Below, piece after piece: positions 15,437 to 21,073 of a DNA stretch of 21,073 bases (position 1 is its first letter; each line of letters starts with the position of its first letter). The notes below the pieces were generated by a model. The model did not search any database. It saw only the letters and a program-made list of their open reading frames with translations, and was not told the DNA's origin. The stretch spans positions 1-21,073 of the forward strand of contig CAZBCK010000014.1 of the NCBI GenBank assembly GCA_964490635.1, written 5' to 3'. The stretch comes from JAYEHC01 sp964490635. GTDB lineage: Bacteria; Patescibacteriota; Minisyncoccia; JAHIHE01; JAGLIN01. Position numbers and translations under genes: made by a program.

Positions 15437-16603
15437 CTATGTTATGATCCCTCCCCCTAAAACTTCATCGCCTTTATAAAATACAACCGACTGTCCTGGC
15501 ATAATCGCGCGTTGTGGTTTTGAAAATTTCACCATATATTTATTGCCAGCTTTATCAACAACCGCCGAACATTCCTTCATTCTGTATCTTATCTTTGCCT
15601 TTATTTTAAGCGGCAATTTTGGAACATTTCCGGAAATCCAATTTACTTTCTTTACAATCAATTCTCTGGAAAATAATTTTTTGTCATTTTTATTATTACT
15701 GACAATAAGCTGGTTCTTTCTACGGTTCATTCCAACCACATAATAAGGTCCCGTTCCGCCAATGCCGATATCTCTTCTTTGTCCAATCGTATAAAGAGAC
15801 AAACTTTTGTGATTCCCTAAAATATTGCCATTTGTATCAATTATATCACCTGATTTCAACTTTAAATGTTTTTTCAAAAAATCACTGTAATACTTGCTCG
15901 TTATAAAACAAATTTCTTGACTTTCTTCTTTATTATTAATTTCAAAATTATATTTTCCGGCAATTTTCCTCACTTCGTCTTTTGTATAATCCCCGAGTGG
16001 AAATAAACACTGTTTTAATTTTTTTTGATTTAAAGTATAAAGAAAATATGATTGGTCTTTATTTTTGTCTTTCGCTTTTAGAAGTTTGAATTTTGCAGTC
16101 CCGCTCTTACTGTCATTGCGAGCGAAGTGGAGCGATAGCGGAACGAAGCGTGGCAATCCCGTAACTAAGCCCTGCGATTTGTAGTTACGGGATTGCTTCG
16201 GTCGTACCTCCCTCGCAATGACATTTTGCAGACGAACATAATGTCCCGTCGCGATAAAACTTGTTTTATTTTTTAGAACTTTATCCATCAAAAGTCCGAA
16301 TTTAATTTCCCGATTACATTCCACGCAAGGATTTGGCGTTCGTCCTTTTTGATATTCGGAAATAAAATAATTAATTATTTTCTCTTTAAATTCTTTGCCT
16401 AGATCTAAAACAGAAAATTTAATCCTCAATTTCTTCGCCACCCTCCTTGCATTTTTTTCGTTTTTATCATCCCCCGCAATTCCCAACCGCATAAAAACTC
16501 CTTCTGTTTGATAGCCTTGTTCTTTTAATAAAACCGTCGCCACGGACGAATCAACCCCGCCGGAAAGAGCAACTATTACTTTTTTATTTTTAGGGGTTGA
16601 CAT
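15437..16603 (-). CDS. mnmA: tRNA-specific 2-thiouridylase MnmA with a repeat-derived insertion
   Basis: MnmA uses ATP and persulfide sulfur to make 2-thiouridine at the wobble position of tRNA for Lys, Glu and Gln. The PP-loop 'SGGVDSS' is at residues 14-20, 'TPNPCVECNREIKFG' at 89-103 carries the first catalytic Cys93, 'ATGHYVR' is at 118-124, 'KDQSYFLY' at 182-189, and 'SQEICFIT' holds the second Cys232. Residues 127-165 are foreign to the family. They are encoded exactly by a 113-bp palindromic repeat (16111-16223) and read 'VIAREVRPKQSRNYK' ... 'FVPLSLHFARND'. They fall between GHYVR and KFKLLKAKDKNKDQS, where relatives have a short variable loop, so the enzyme may still work. The start at 16603 overlaps the plus-strand promoter. 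Confidence 0.93.
   Translation of the reverse strand: MSTPKNKKVIVALSGGVDSSVATVLLKEQGYQTEGVFMRLGIAGDDKNEKNARRVAKKLRIKFSVLDLGKEFKEKIINYFISEYQKGRTPNPCVECNREIKFGLLMDKVLKNKTSFIATGHYVRLQNVIAREVRPKQSRNYKSQGLVTGLPRFVPLSLHFARNDSKSGTAKFKLLKAKDKNKDQSYFLYTLNQKKLKQCLFPLGDYTKDEVRKIAGKYNFEINNKEESQEICFITSKYYSDFLKKHLKLKSGDIIDTNGNILGNHKSLSLYTIGQRRDIGIGGTGPYYVVGMNRRKNQLIVSNNKNDKKLFSRELIVKKVNWISGNVPKLPLKIKAKIRYRMKECSAVVDKAGNKYMVKFSKPQRAIMPGQSVVFYKGDEVLGGGIIT
16111..16223. repeat. Palindromic repeat element inserted inside mnmA
   Basis: A 113-bp element with perfect 12-base inverted ends (TGTCATTGCGAG at 16111-16122, its complement at 16212-16223) and a second perfect 15-base inner stem (GCAATCCCGTAACTA at 16153-16167 with its complement at 16182-16196). 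It is read through as open frame on the minus strand. TTTTGCAG occurs on both sides (16091-16098 and 16224-16231) and might be a target duplication, but the two copies are 133 bases apart, which is not a multiple of three, so a further one-base change would be needed. Ends of the TGTCATTGCGAG type are widespread bacterial repeats in my recollection. Confidence 0.8.
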
Positions 16604-16624
16604 ATTTTTTAGATGTGATATAAT
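16597..16624 (+). promoter_or_regulatory. Consensus sigma70-type promoter, plus strand
   Basis: TTGACA (16597-16602) and TATAAT (16619-16624), both perfect consensus boxes, are spaced by 16 bases. The expected transcription start is near 16631. The -35 box overlaps the divergent mnmA start codon, so transcription here may interfere with mnmA. It is the strongest promoter in the window and belongs to the small plus-strand unit that ends at the terminator at 16811-16846. Confidence 0.8.
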
Positions 16625-16668
16625 GACTTGTTGATTTCAAGCAAGATTTTTCTCGCTTGAGTCACAAA

Positions 16669-16675
16669 AGGTGAT
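16669..16675 (+). promoter_or_regulatory. Shine-Dalgarno site of the small plus-strand gene
   Basis: AGGTGAT matches seven bases of the extended anti-Shine-Dalgarno complement and lies three bases before ATG 16679. It fixes that ATG as the intended start. Other genes in this window have A/T-rich leaders without such a site. The same bases could pair with TCACCT at 16791-16796 near the 3' end of the message. Confidence 0.6.
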
Positions 16676-16678
16676 TTA

Positions 16679-16812
16679 ATGAAAATGAAACCAGAAATTT
16701 TGTTCTGGTGGGTACCGGTCATTCAATTGAAAAAAAGAATTCCTCGAATTATATAGGAACTTTTCAGTTGTTTGACGGGGGATTTGTCGGTCACCTGTTT
16801 GAAATAATGTGA
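16679..16812 (+). pseudogene. Small DUF7352-like protein gene with one-base frameshift
   Basis: From ATG 16679 the frame gives only 25 codons and stops at TAG 16754-16756. Shifting after about codon 4 opens a frame that runs to TGA 16810-16812 and reads 'TRNFVLVGTGHSIEKKNSS', 'NYIGTFQLFDGGFVGHLFEIM'. The pattern RxFxxxGTGxxI ... YxGTxxxxGGxxVxHLxE is, from memory, the C-terminal half of the DUF7352-type small proteins often found in phages. One extra A in the run at 16688-16690 would join MKMK to TRNF and give a 44-residue protein. Promoter, ribosome site and terminator are all in place around it. It may be a recent mutation, a sequencing error, a phase-variable run or a programmed shift. The family's N-terminal half is missing, so this is a short version at best. 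Function unknown. Confidence 0.65.
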
Positions 16813-16846
16813 GAGTTGCTCATCGCGCGGCTCTCCTCTTTTTTTT
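16811..16846 (+). terminator. Intrinsic terminator of the small plus-strand gene
   Basis: The stem GAGAGTTGC (16811-16819) pairs with GCGGCTCTC (16827-16835): nine pairs, two of them G-U, with a 7-base loop. It is followed by CTCTTTTTTTT. The stem overlaps the stop codon of the small gene in its restored frame. Confidence 0.8.
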
Positions 16847-16850
16847 ATTT

Positions 16851-16943
16851 GAAAACGGAGTGTAGAACGAACGGAGTGGAGTTCTACCGTTTGAATCACG
16901 AATGGTCAAACTCCGCTATCGCTTGTTTGACACTCCGATTTTC
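16851..16943. repeat. Palindromic element with two inner hairpins
   Basis: Outer arms GAAAACGGAGTGT (16851-16863) and ACACTCCGATTTTC (16930-16943) pair with one bulged base. Inside are two hairpins: GTAGAAC (16862-16868) with GTTCTAC (16881-16887), and TCAAAC (16906-16911) with GTTTGA (16925-16930). The 12-mer AGCGATAGCGGA, found on the plus strand at 16131-16142 inside the mnmA element, also occurs here on the minus strand at 16912-16923. It fills the convergent gap between the small plus-strand gene and the SprT-like gene. No open frame is recognisable. Confidence 0.6.
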
Positions 16944-16963
16944 TTAACGACCCGACTTTATAA

Positions 16964-17344
16964 TCACTCATAAAACCTCCTCAACACTCCATCTTTTTTA
17001 AATTTCTTAATATTTTTTACCACCTGATCATAAAATTTCGGATAGTGGATCCTGTTGATCCAGCGAAATTTATAAAACTGCCGATAAGGCTTTTTTTGGT
17101 GATGCGCCAGTTCATGCGCGATGACAGCAAGAATACTGCTGTATTTTTTCGGCTTTTTTAATTTCTGCGTATAAATATCAATAACCACCAATTTTGATTT
17201 CAAATTAGTATAACCAAGTTTATAATTCTTCACATATCCGTCTCCCTTTCTGATCACTTTCGGCTTAAAATTAAAACCGTGAAGTTTCAAAACTCGGCAG
17301 GCTTCCCGAAAAATTTGTTCACAGATCTGTTCGTGAGTTGACAT
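16964..17344 (-). CDS. SprT-like zinc metalloprotease domain protein
   Basis: A 126-residue soluble protein with the zinc-protease motif 'IAHELAHHQ' at residues 75-83 (HExxH: His77, Glu78, His81). His100 in 'RIHYPKFY' is a candidate third ligand, 19 residues after His81, as in the SprT/WLM group. The N-terminal half 'QIFREACRVLKLHGF' is helical and 'SKLVVIDIYTQ' is a strand leading to the active helix. The SprT C-terminal zinc ribbon (CxxC pairs) is absent, so it is a minimal form. Related proteins cleave DNA-protein crosslinks, but for this short version the substrate is unknown. It starts 12 bases after the DegT aminotransferase stop, so the two are likely cotranscribed, without an obvious functional link. 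Confidence 0.8.
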   Translation of the reverse strand: MSTHEQICEQIFREACRVLKLHGFNFKPKVIRKGDGYVKNYKLGYTNLKSKLVVIDIYTQKLKKPKKYSSILAVIAHELAHHQKKPYRQFYKFRWINRIHYPKFYDQVVKNIKKFKKDGVLRRFYE

Positions 17345-17356
17345 AATTTGTAGCTT

Positions 17357-18616
17357 TTAATAATCATTTATTATTTTTGCTATCTTTTCAACATCTTCAA
17401 TACTTATTCCATGATGAGTTGGAAGATTAACGCATTTTGAACTTACCTTTTCCGCAATCGGGCACTCCCCTTTCTCATAGCCAGCTTTTGCCACATCAAC
17501 TTCGATCGGACCTATTGTCTGTGGAAACCAATCTCCCAAAATAACTCCTCTCCCTTTTGCTTTTTTAATTAACGCTTTTTTGTTTTCAACCAATATAGTA
17601 TACCATAAAAATATATTTTTTGAGTCGGGAGATGTCTTTGGCAATTCTATACTTTTATTATTAACCAGTCTTTCCTCATACAATTTCGCAACATCCATTC
17701 TGTGATTATTGAATTTACCAATCAATTTCATTTGATGAAAAACAATTTTCGCGAGCGCGTTCGGCATTTTTGCCGAAAAATTTTCCGGTTTGCCGCAATC
17801 TTTTTCTTCTTTTGTATAAGCTTTCGTTATAATTTCAATATTGCTTGAGAGATACATTATTATTTTCCCAATATTAAAAAAATGGTATGTTTTTAACGAT
17901 GTGAATGTTATAATCGGATGCGAAAGCTGTCGCATTATTAAAGTTTTTTTCGGATATGGAATTTGATCTTTAAATTCTTTTATTTTCTTTCCCAGTTCCG
18001 AATTATTCGTAATAACCATCCCGCCCGAAACAGAGGAGATAACCTTATCTCTGCCGAAGCTAAAAAATGCCGCGTCTCCGAATATTCCTGTTTTCTTTTT
18101 TTTGTATTCTGATCCGAGAGAATGAGCGCAATCTTCAATCAGGTATAAATTATGCTTTTTTGCGATTTTCATAATTCTATCCATCTCCGCCGAATTTCCG
18201 AATGTGTGCTGAACAATAATAGCTTTTGTTTTATCGGTAATTTTTTCTTCTATTTTTTCCGGATTAATATTGTATGTATTTTTTTCTATGTCAACATAAA
18301 CCGGTTTTGCCTCACACCACATTATTACATTCGGCAAAGCAACAGTTGTAAACGCTTGCAAGATCACTTCGTCATCTTTTTTTATTTCAAGACATTTTAG
18401 AATCGCATAAAGACCGGATCTTCCACTGTCAAATCCCACTGCCCATCTGCAATCCATAAACTCACAAAACTTTCTTTCTATTTTTCTTCTATATTTTCCA
18501 TTTTGTAGCTTTGCCCAATTCCACGGAAGAAACAAATATTTCATAGCGATAAAAACATCCAATAATGTATAATTCGGCGCAAAGGCTGACGCAATTGGTT
18601 GAAAAATTTTAAACAT
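17357..18616 (-). CDS. DegT/DnrJ/EryC1/StrS family PLP-dependent aminotransferase
   Basis: A 419-residue fold-type I PLP enzyme of the sugar-aminotransferase family. 'GFDSGRSGLYAIL' at 61-73 is the phosphate-binding start, 'VILQAFTTVALPNVI' at 84-98 is typical, 'LIEDCAHSLGSEY' at 159-171 carries the ring-nitrogen Asp162, and 'SFGRDKVISSVSGG' at 186-199 carries the Schiff-base Lys191. The C-terminal 'VNLPTHHGIS' is the usual ending region. Such enzymes aminate keto sugars for surface polysaccharide or modified nucleotide sugars. No partner sugar-nucleotide genes lie in the window, so the substrate is open. An inverted repeat and a hairpin element occupy its upstream region, and it is followed closely by the SprT-like gene. 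Confidence 0.9.
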   Translation of the reverse strand: MFKIFQPIASAFAPNYTLLDVFIAMKYLFLPWNWAKLQNGKYRRKIERKFCEFMDCRWAVGFDSGRSGLYAILKCLEIKKDDEVILQAFTTVALPNVIMWCEAKPVYVDIEKNTYNINPEKIEEKITDKTKAIIVQHTFGNSAEMDRIMKIAKKHNLYLIEDCAHSLGSEYKKKKTGIFGDAAFFSFGRDKVISSVSGGMVITNNSELGKKIKEFKDQIPYPKKTLIMRQLSHPIITFTSLKTYHFFNIGKIIMYLSSNIEIITKAYTKEEKDCGKPENFSAKMPNALAKIVFHQMKLIGKFNNHRMDVAKLYEERLVNNKSIELPKTSPDSKNIFLWYTILVENKKALIKKAKGRGVILGDWFPQTIGPIEVDVAKAGYEKGECPIAEKVSSKCVNLPTHHGISIEDVEKIAKIINDY

Positions 18617-18639
18617 AAATAATATAAATTTGTTAAATT

Positions 18640-18659
18640 TTAGGACTTTTTTGTCCTAA
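18640..18659. promoter_or_regulatory. Perfect inverted repeat upstream of the DegT-type gene
   Basis: TTAGGAC (18640-18646) and GTCCTAA (18653-18659) flank a six-base T loop, 24 bases before the start codon on the minus strand. It could be an operator or a 5' leader hairpin. It has a U-run only inside the loop, so it does not look like a terminator. Confidence 0.35.
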
Positions 18660-18676
18660 CTTGTCTACAAAAAAAT

Positions 18677-18849
18677 TGTCATTCCCGCGAAAGCGGGAAT
18701 CCAGACGCAATATCATCAGTCATTATTTTTAGAATAAAAGTTTTAAAAAACAAATCAACAGTAATGTTTTACAATACTTCAACTGCTATAATAACATTTA
18801 TAGCTTTTAAAGATACTTCACCTGGATTCCCGCCTTCGCGGGAATGACA
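18677..18849 (+). mobile_element. Hairpin-bounded element (short copy, intact ends)
   Basis: A 173-bp element between the divergent DegT-type gene and gpmI. The left hairpin is ATTCCCGC (18681-18688), loop GAAA, GCGGGAAT (18693-18700); the right hairpin is ATTCCCGC (18826-18833), loop CTTC, GCGGGAAT (18838-18845). Both stems are perfect and TGTCA/TGACA form the outer ends. The interior is AT-rich and without open frame. It aligns with the left end of the long element at 4246-4699 (reverse) and with the interior of the element at 7001-7191 (reverse), so it looks like a gene-less member of the same family. The remaining bases of this 360-base gap hold the gpmI promoter and an inverted repeat. 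Confidence 0.8.
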
Positions 18850-18919
18850 TTAATAGCATTAACGGAAGATGCAGATGGATTAGTTTGTCTATTTCCCCTT
18901 TACATTTATCTGGTTTTCA

Positions 18920-18948
18920 TTGTCTAAAACAAGAATAGATGATACAAT
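18920..18948 (+). promoter_or_regulatory. Promoter of gpmI
   Basis: TTGTCT (18920-18925) and TACAAT (18943-18948) are spaced by 17 bases. The expected start of transcription is near 18955, which leaves a leader of about 20 A/T-rich bases before ATG 18977 and no ribosome site. Confidence 0.6.
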
Positions 18949-18976
18949 TATACCATAATTAAATAATTAAATATAA

Positions 18977-20545
18977 ATGAATAAAGTTGCGCTAGTGATT
19001 TTAGATGGGTGGGGTGTAAAAGAAGAAGGTATTGGAAATGCCATAACAAAAGCTTCAACTCCGAATATTGATGCTCTTGAAAGATTTTATCCCAGCACTA
19101 TTCTTCAGGCATCCGGAATGGCAGTTGGCTTGCCGTGGAAAAAAATGGGCAATTCCGAGGTCGGACATTTGACACTGGGAGCCGGCAAGATCATATATCA
19201 AAATTTACCAAGGATTTCATTGTCAATTCAGGATAAAAGTTTTTTTAAGAACGAAACCTTGTCAGAAACAATCAAACATGCCAACAGCAATAAAAATTCT
19301 AATATCCACTTAATGGGAATGCTTAGCGATGGAGGAGTCCATAGTCATATTGACCACCTCTATGCTCTTTTAGAACTTTTAAAAGAAAAAAAGATAGATT
19401 CTGATAGGGTTTTTATTCACATTTTTACTGACGGAAGAGATACTAATCCAAGATCCGGCGTTAAATTTGTCTCCAAGCTTATCAAGAACATAAAAGAAGA
19501 AAAATGGCCGGGAAGGATTGCGAGCATAATGGGCAGATATTACGCCATGGACAGAAATAAAAACTGGGACAGAACCAAACTCGCTTATTACTGTCTTGTA
19601 AATAGTGTTGGAATAAGAGAAAACGATCCGGCAGAAACACTAAAAAAATATTATCTTGAAAATATTACGGATGAGTTTATAAAACCGACATTAATCGTTG
19701 ACAAAAAAGGCAATTTTACGCCAATAAAAGAAGGCGATTCCGTTATGTTTTTTAACATAAGACAAGACAGAGCGAGACAACTTTCAGAAGCGTTTGTTCT
19801 TGATGAATTTAAAGGTTTTGACAGAGGAGATAAACTAAGCAATCTCTGTTTTACAACAATGATAGAATACGAAAAAAATCTTCCAACAAATGTTATATTT
19901 CCAACTCAAAATATTGACTATCCTCTCGGCAAGATCATAAGCGACAACGGAATGAAACAGCTTAGAATTGCTGAAACTGAAAAATATGCGCATGTGACAT
20001 ATTTTTTTAACGGCGGAGCAGAAAAACCGTTTAAGAACGAATTCAGAACGCTTGTCCCTTCCTTGACAGTTGAACAATTTGACAGTGCTCCCAAAATGAG
20101 TGCTGAAGCAATTACAGAAGAAGTTATAAAAGGAATGGAGTCAAATAAATTCAATTTCATCCTTGTAAATTATGCAAATTCTGATATGATAGGACATACT
20201 GGTAATTATAAAGCTGCGATAGAAGGGATAGAGTTTGTTGACGGATGTATTGGAAAATTATACAAAACAGCAATGGAAAATGATTTTTCTCTTTTAATAA
20301 CAGCGGATCATGGAAATGCCGAAGAAATGATTAATCCAAGAACTGGCGAAAAATTAACAGAACACACTTCAAATCCGGTCCCGTTTATAGTTGTTAACAA
20401 AAAATTTGCCCGGGAAAGAGAACCTAAAATAGCCAAAAAAATAGGAGGAATGCTAAGCGATGTTGCTCCGACTGTTCTGGAAATTTTAGAGATTGACCAG
20501 CCAAAAGAAATGACGGGAAAAAGTTTGTTGGATAGTCTGGATTAG
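18977..20545 (+). CDS. gpmI: 2,3-bisphosphoglycerate-independent phosphoglycerate mutase
   Basis: Interconverts 3- and 2-phosphoglycerate in glycolysis using two Mn ions and a phosphoserine. The 522-residue length fits GpmI. 'ILDGWG' at 8-13 holds metal ligand Asp10, and 'GNSEVGHLTLGAG' at 58-70 holds the catalytic Ser60. 'MLSDGGVHSHIDHL' and 'FTDGRDTNP' belong to the inserted transferase domain. 'NYANSDMIGHTGN' and 'TADHGNAEEM' are metal-binding motifs of the alkaline-phosphatase fold, followed by 'TEHTSNPVPFI'. It is the only large plus-strand gene here and is transcribed from its own promoter. It converges with trmD across a 63-base gap in which only weak inverted repeats are seen. With GAPDH it indicates lower glycolysis. 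Confidence 0.97.
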   Translation: MNKVALVILDGWGVKEEGIGNAITKASTPNIDALERFYPSTILQASGMAVGLPWKKMGNSEVGHLTLGAGKIIYQNLPRISLSIQDKSFFKNETLSETIKHANSNKNSNIHLMGMLSDGGVHSHIDHLYALLELLKEKKIDSDRVFIHIFTDGRDTNPRSGVKFVSKLIKNIKEEKWPGRIASIMGRYYAMDRNKNWDRTKLAYYCLVNSVGIRENDPAETLKKYYLENITDEFIKPTLIVDKKGNFTPIKEGDSVMFFNIRQDRARQLSEAFVLDEFKGFDRGDKLSNLCFTTMIEYEKNLPTNVIFPTQNIDYPLGKIISDNGMKQLRIAETEKYAHVTYFFNGGAEKPFKNEFRTLVPSLTVEQFDSAPKMSAEAITEEVIKGMESNKFNFILVNYANSDMIGHTGNYKAAIEGIEFVDGCIGKLYKTAMENDFSLLITADHGNAEEMINPRTGEKLTEHTSNPVPFIVVNKKFAREREPKIAKKIGGMLSDVAPTVLEILEIDQPKEMTGKSLLDSLD

Positions 20546-20608
20546 AATAATTAGCTGTTTTCTTTTTTAGCTATTTTCCTCTTGAGAGAGATAGAGGCGT
20601 GTTTAAAA

Positions 20609-21073
20609 TTAGCACATTTTTTTCTTCCACTCTCTTATCTTTTTATGATTTCCACTTAATAAAACATCTGGAACTTTCCAGTTTGTTTTTTTCTCCGGAG
20701 AAAAAACTTCCGGTCTTGTATAGTGCGGATATTCCAAATATCCTTTTTTTGAAAACGACTCGTCTTTGATGGATTCTTTATTTCCAACAACACCTTCTAT
20801 CAGTCTTGAGACAGAATCAACAATGATCATCGCCGGAATTTCTCCGCCCGTTAGAATATAATCACCTACGGAGATTTCTTCATCCGCCAAATTCCTTACA
20901 ACTCGTTCATCAACTCCTTCATATCTTCCGCAAATTAAAACCATTTTATCCAGTTTGGAAAATTTTCTCGCCATCGCTTGATCAAATCTTTTTCCTTTGG
21001 CGGATAATAAAATGATTTTAGTTTTAGTTTTAGTTTTAGTTTTAGTTTTAGTTTTAGTTTTAGTTTTAGTTTT
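20609..21073 (-). CDS. trmD: tRNA (guanine-37-N1)-methyltransferase TrmD, N-terminal part beyond the window
   Basis: TrmD methylates G37 next to the anticodon and prevents frameshifting. The frame is open to the last base, giving 154 residues of an expected 230-250. Knot-forming SPOUT motifs are clear: 'KIILLSAKGKRFDQ', 'VLICGRYEGVDERV', 'EISVGDYILTGGEIPAM', 'RLIEGVVG', 'YPHYTRPEVF' and 'VPDVLLSGNHKKI'. 'KDESF' lies where the catalytic Asp of TrmD is expected. An ATG at 20974 is internal ('...DQAMARKF...') and is not the start. Upstream of KIILLS the frame consists only of alternating Lys-Thr encoded by the hexanucleotide repeat at 21016-21073. Whether this is real protein or an assembly artefact cannot be told here. 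Confidence 0.92.
   Translation of the reverse strand, partial: KTKTKTKTKTKTKTKTKTKIILLSAKGKRFDQAMARKFSKLDKMVLICGRYEGVDERVVRNLADEEISVGDYILTGGEIPAMIIVDSVSRLIEGVVGNKESIKDESFSKKGYLEYPHYTRPEVFSPEKKTNWKVPDVLLSGNHKKIREWKKKMC
21016..21073. repeat. Hexanucleotide microsatellite TTTTAG, at least nine copies
   Basis: Nine full uninterrupted TTTTAG units (21016-21069) plus four bases reach the end of the window. On the minus strand each unit is AAAACT, which in the trmD frame reads Lys-Thr, so copy-number changes lengthen or shorten the protein without a frameshift. The total length is unknown because the sequence ends inside it, which also suggests that assembly stopped here. Confidence 0.9.

Noticed and set aside
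16679..16756. A 25-residue cationic, hydrophobic peptide (contains FWWVPVIQLKKR) with strong ribosome site, looking like a type I toxin or leader peptide
   Set aside because: The neighbouring frame over the same bases encodes a recognisable conserved protein tail up to the terminator, and one added A would join it to the ATG. The peptide is better explained as the out-of-frame product of that frameshift.
16625..16846. A structured non-coding RNA (6S, SRP or riboswitch) between the promoter and the terminator
   Set aside because: Several hairpins can be drawn, but no known RNA signature was recognised and the protein frame explains most of the length. No gene on the plus strand lies directly downstream to be controlled.
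15266..17344. TTGACA at the start codons of three minus-strand genes (ComEC-like, mnmA, SprT-like), suggesting a row of plus-strand promoters
   Set aside because: The match comes from Met-Ser-Thr starts (ATGTCAAC). Only the one at 16597 has a -10 box at the right distance.
21016..21073. CRISPR array or telomere-like repeat
   Set aside because: Units are six bases without spacers and stay in the trmD frame; it is a microsatellite.

Overview
The window looks like a piece of a small, AT-rich bacterial genome of the Patescibacteria (Candidate Phyla Radiation), most likely a Parcubacteria-type lineage. The basis is indirect: low GC, short intergenic gaps, A-rich leaders with no Shine-Dalgarno motif in front of nearly every gene, the standard genetic code (TGA ends several intact genes), a DUF11-like anchored surface protein next to a small ComEC-type hydrolase, and many palindromic repeats of the 'TGTCATTCC' kind. 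Both ends cut through genes. The right end stops inside a hexanucleotide microsatellite, so it is probably a contig end.

Layout. At 1-3059 (minus) lie a type III restriction subunit and the first 65 codons of a following gene, perhaps its methyltransferase. At 3179-4177 is GAPDH. At 4246-4699 is a hairpin-bounded element carrying a broken GIY-YIG nuclease gene, next to a decayed DUF2061 gene. From 4857 to 10228 (minus) runs a storage-glucan block: GT3 glycogen synthase, a DUF5752-like protein, a GH57 amylase, a small membrane protein and a GT4 glycosyltransferase. From 10368 to 12206 are dut, tmk and ndk (dTTP and NTP supply). From 12352 to 15274 are the DUF11-like protein and the ComEC-like hydrolase. 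At 15437-16603 is mnmA, which carries a palindromic repeat inside its reading frame. From 16597 to 16846 (plus) is a compact transcription unit with a consensus promoter, a strong ribosome site, a one-base-frameshifted small gene and a terminator. Then come a SprT-like protease and a DegT-type aminotransferase (minus), another hairpin element, gpmI (plus) and the C-terminal part of trmD (minus).

How the genes fit together. GAPDH and GpmI are glycolytic. The GT3/GH57/GT4 block would make and trim an alpha-glucan that feeds the same pathway. Dut, Tmk and Ndk form a short nucleotide chain, and MnmA and TrmD are tRNA modification enzymes.

The most unusual content is the repeats. Three copies of one hairpin-ended element occur. 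The 454-bp copy holds a GIY-YIG gene between conserved left and right ends, while the 173-bp and 191-bp copies look like the same element without the gene. An unrelated 113-bp palindrome sits in frame inside mnmA, as Rickettsia palindromic elements do in their host genes. These points come from reading the sequence by eye; no database search was run.
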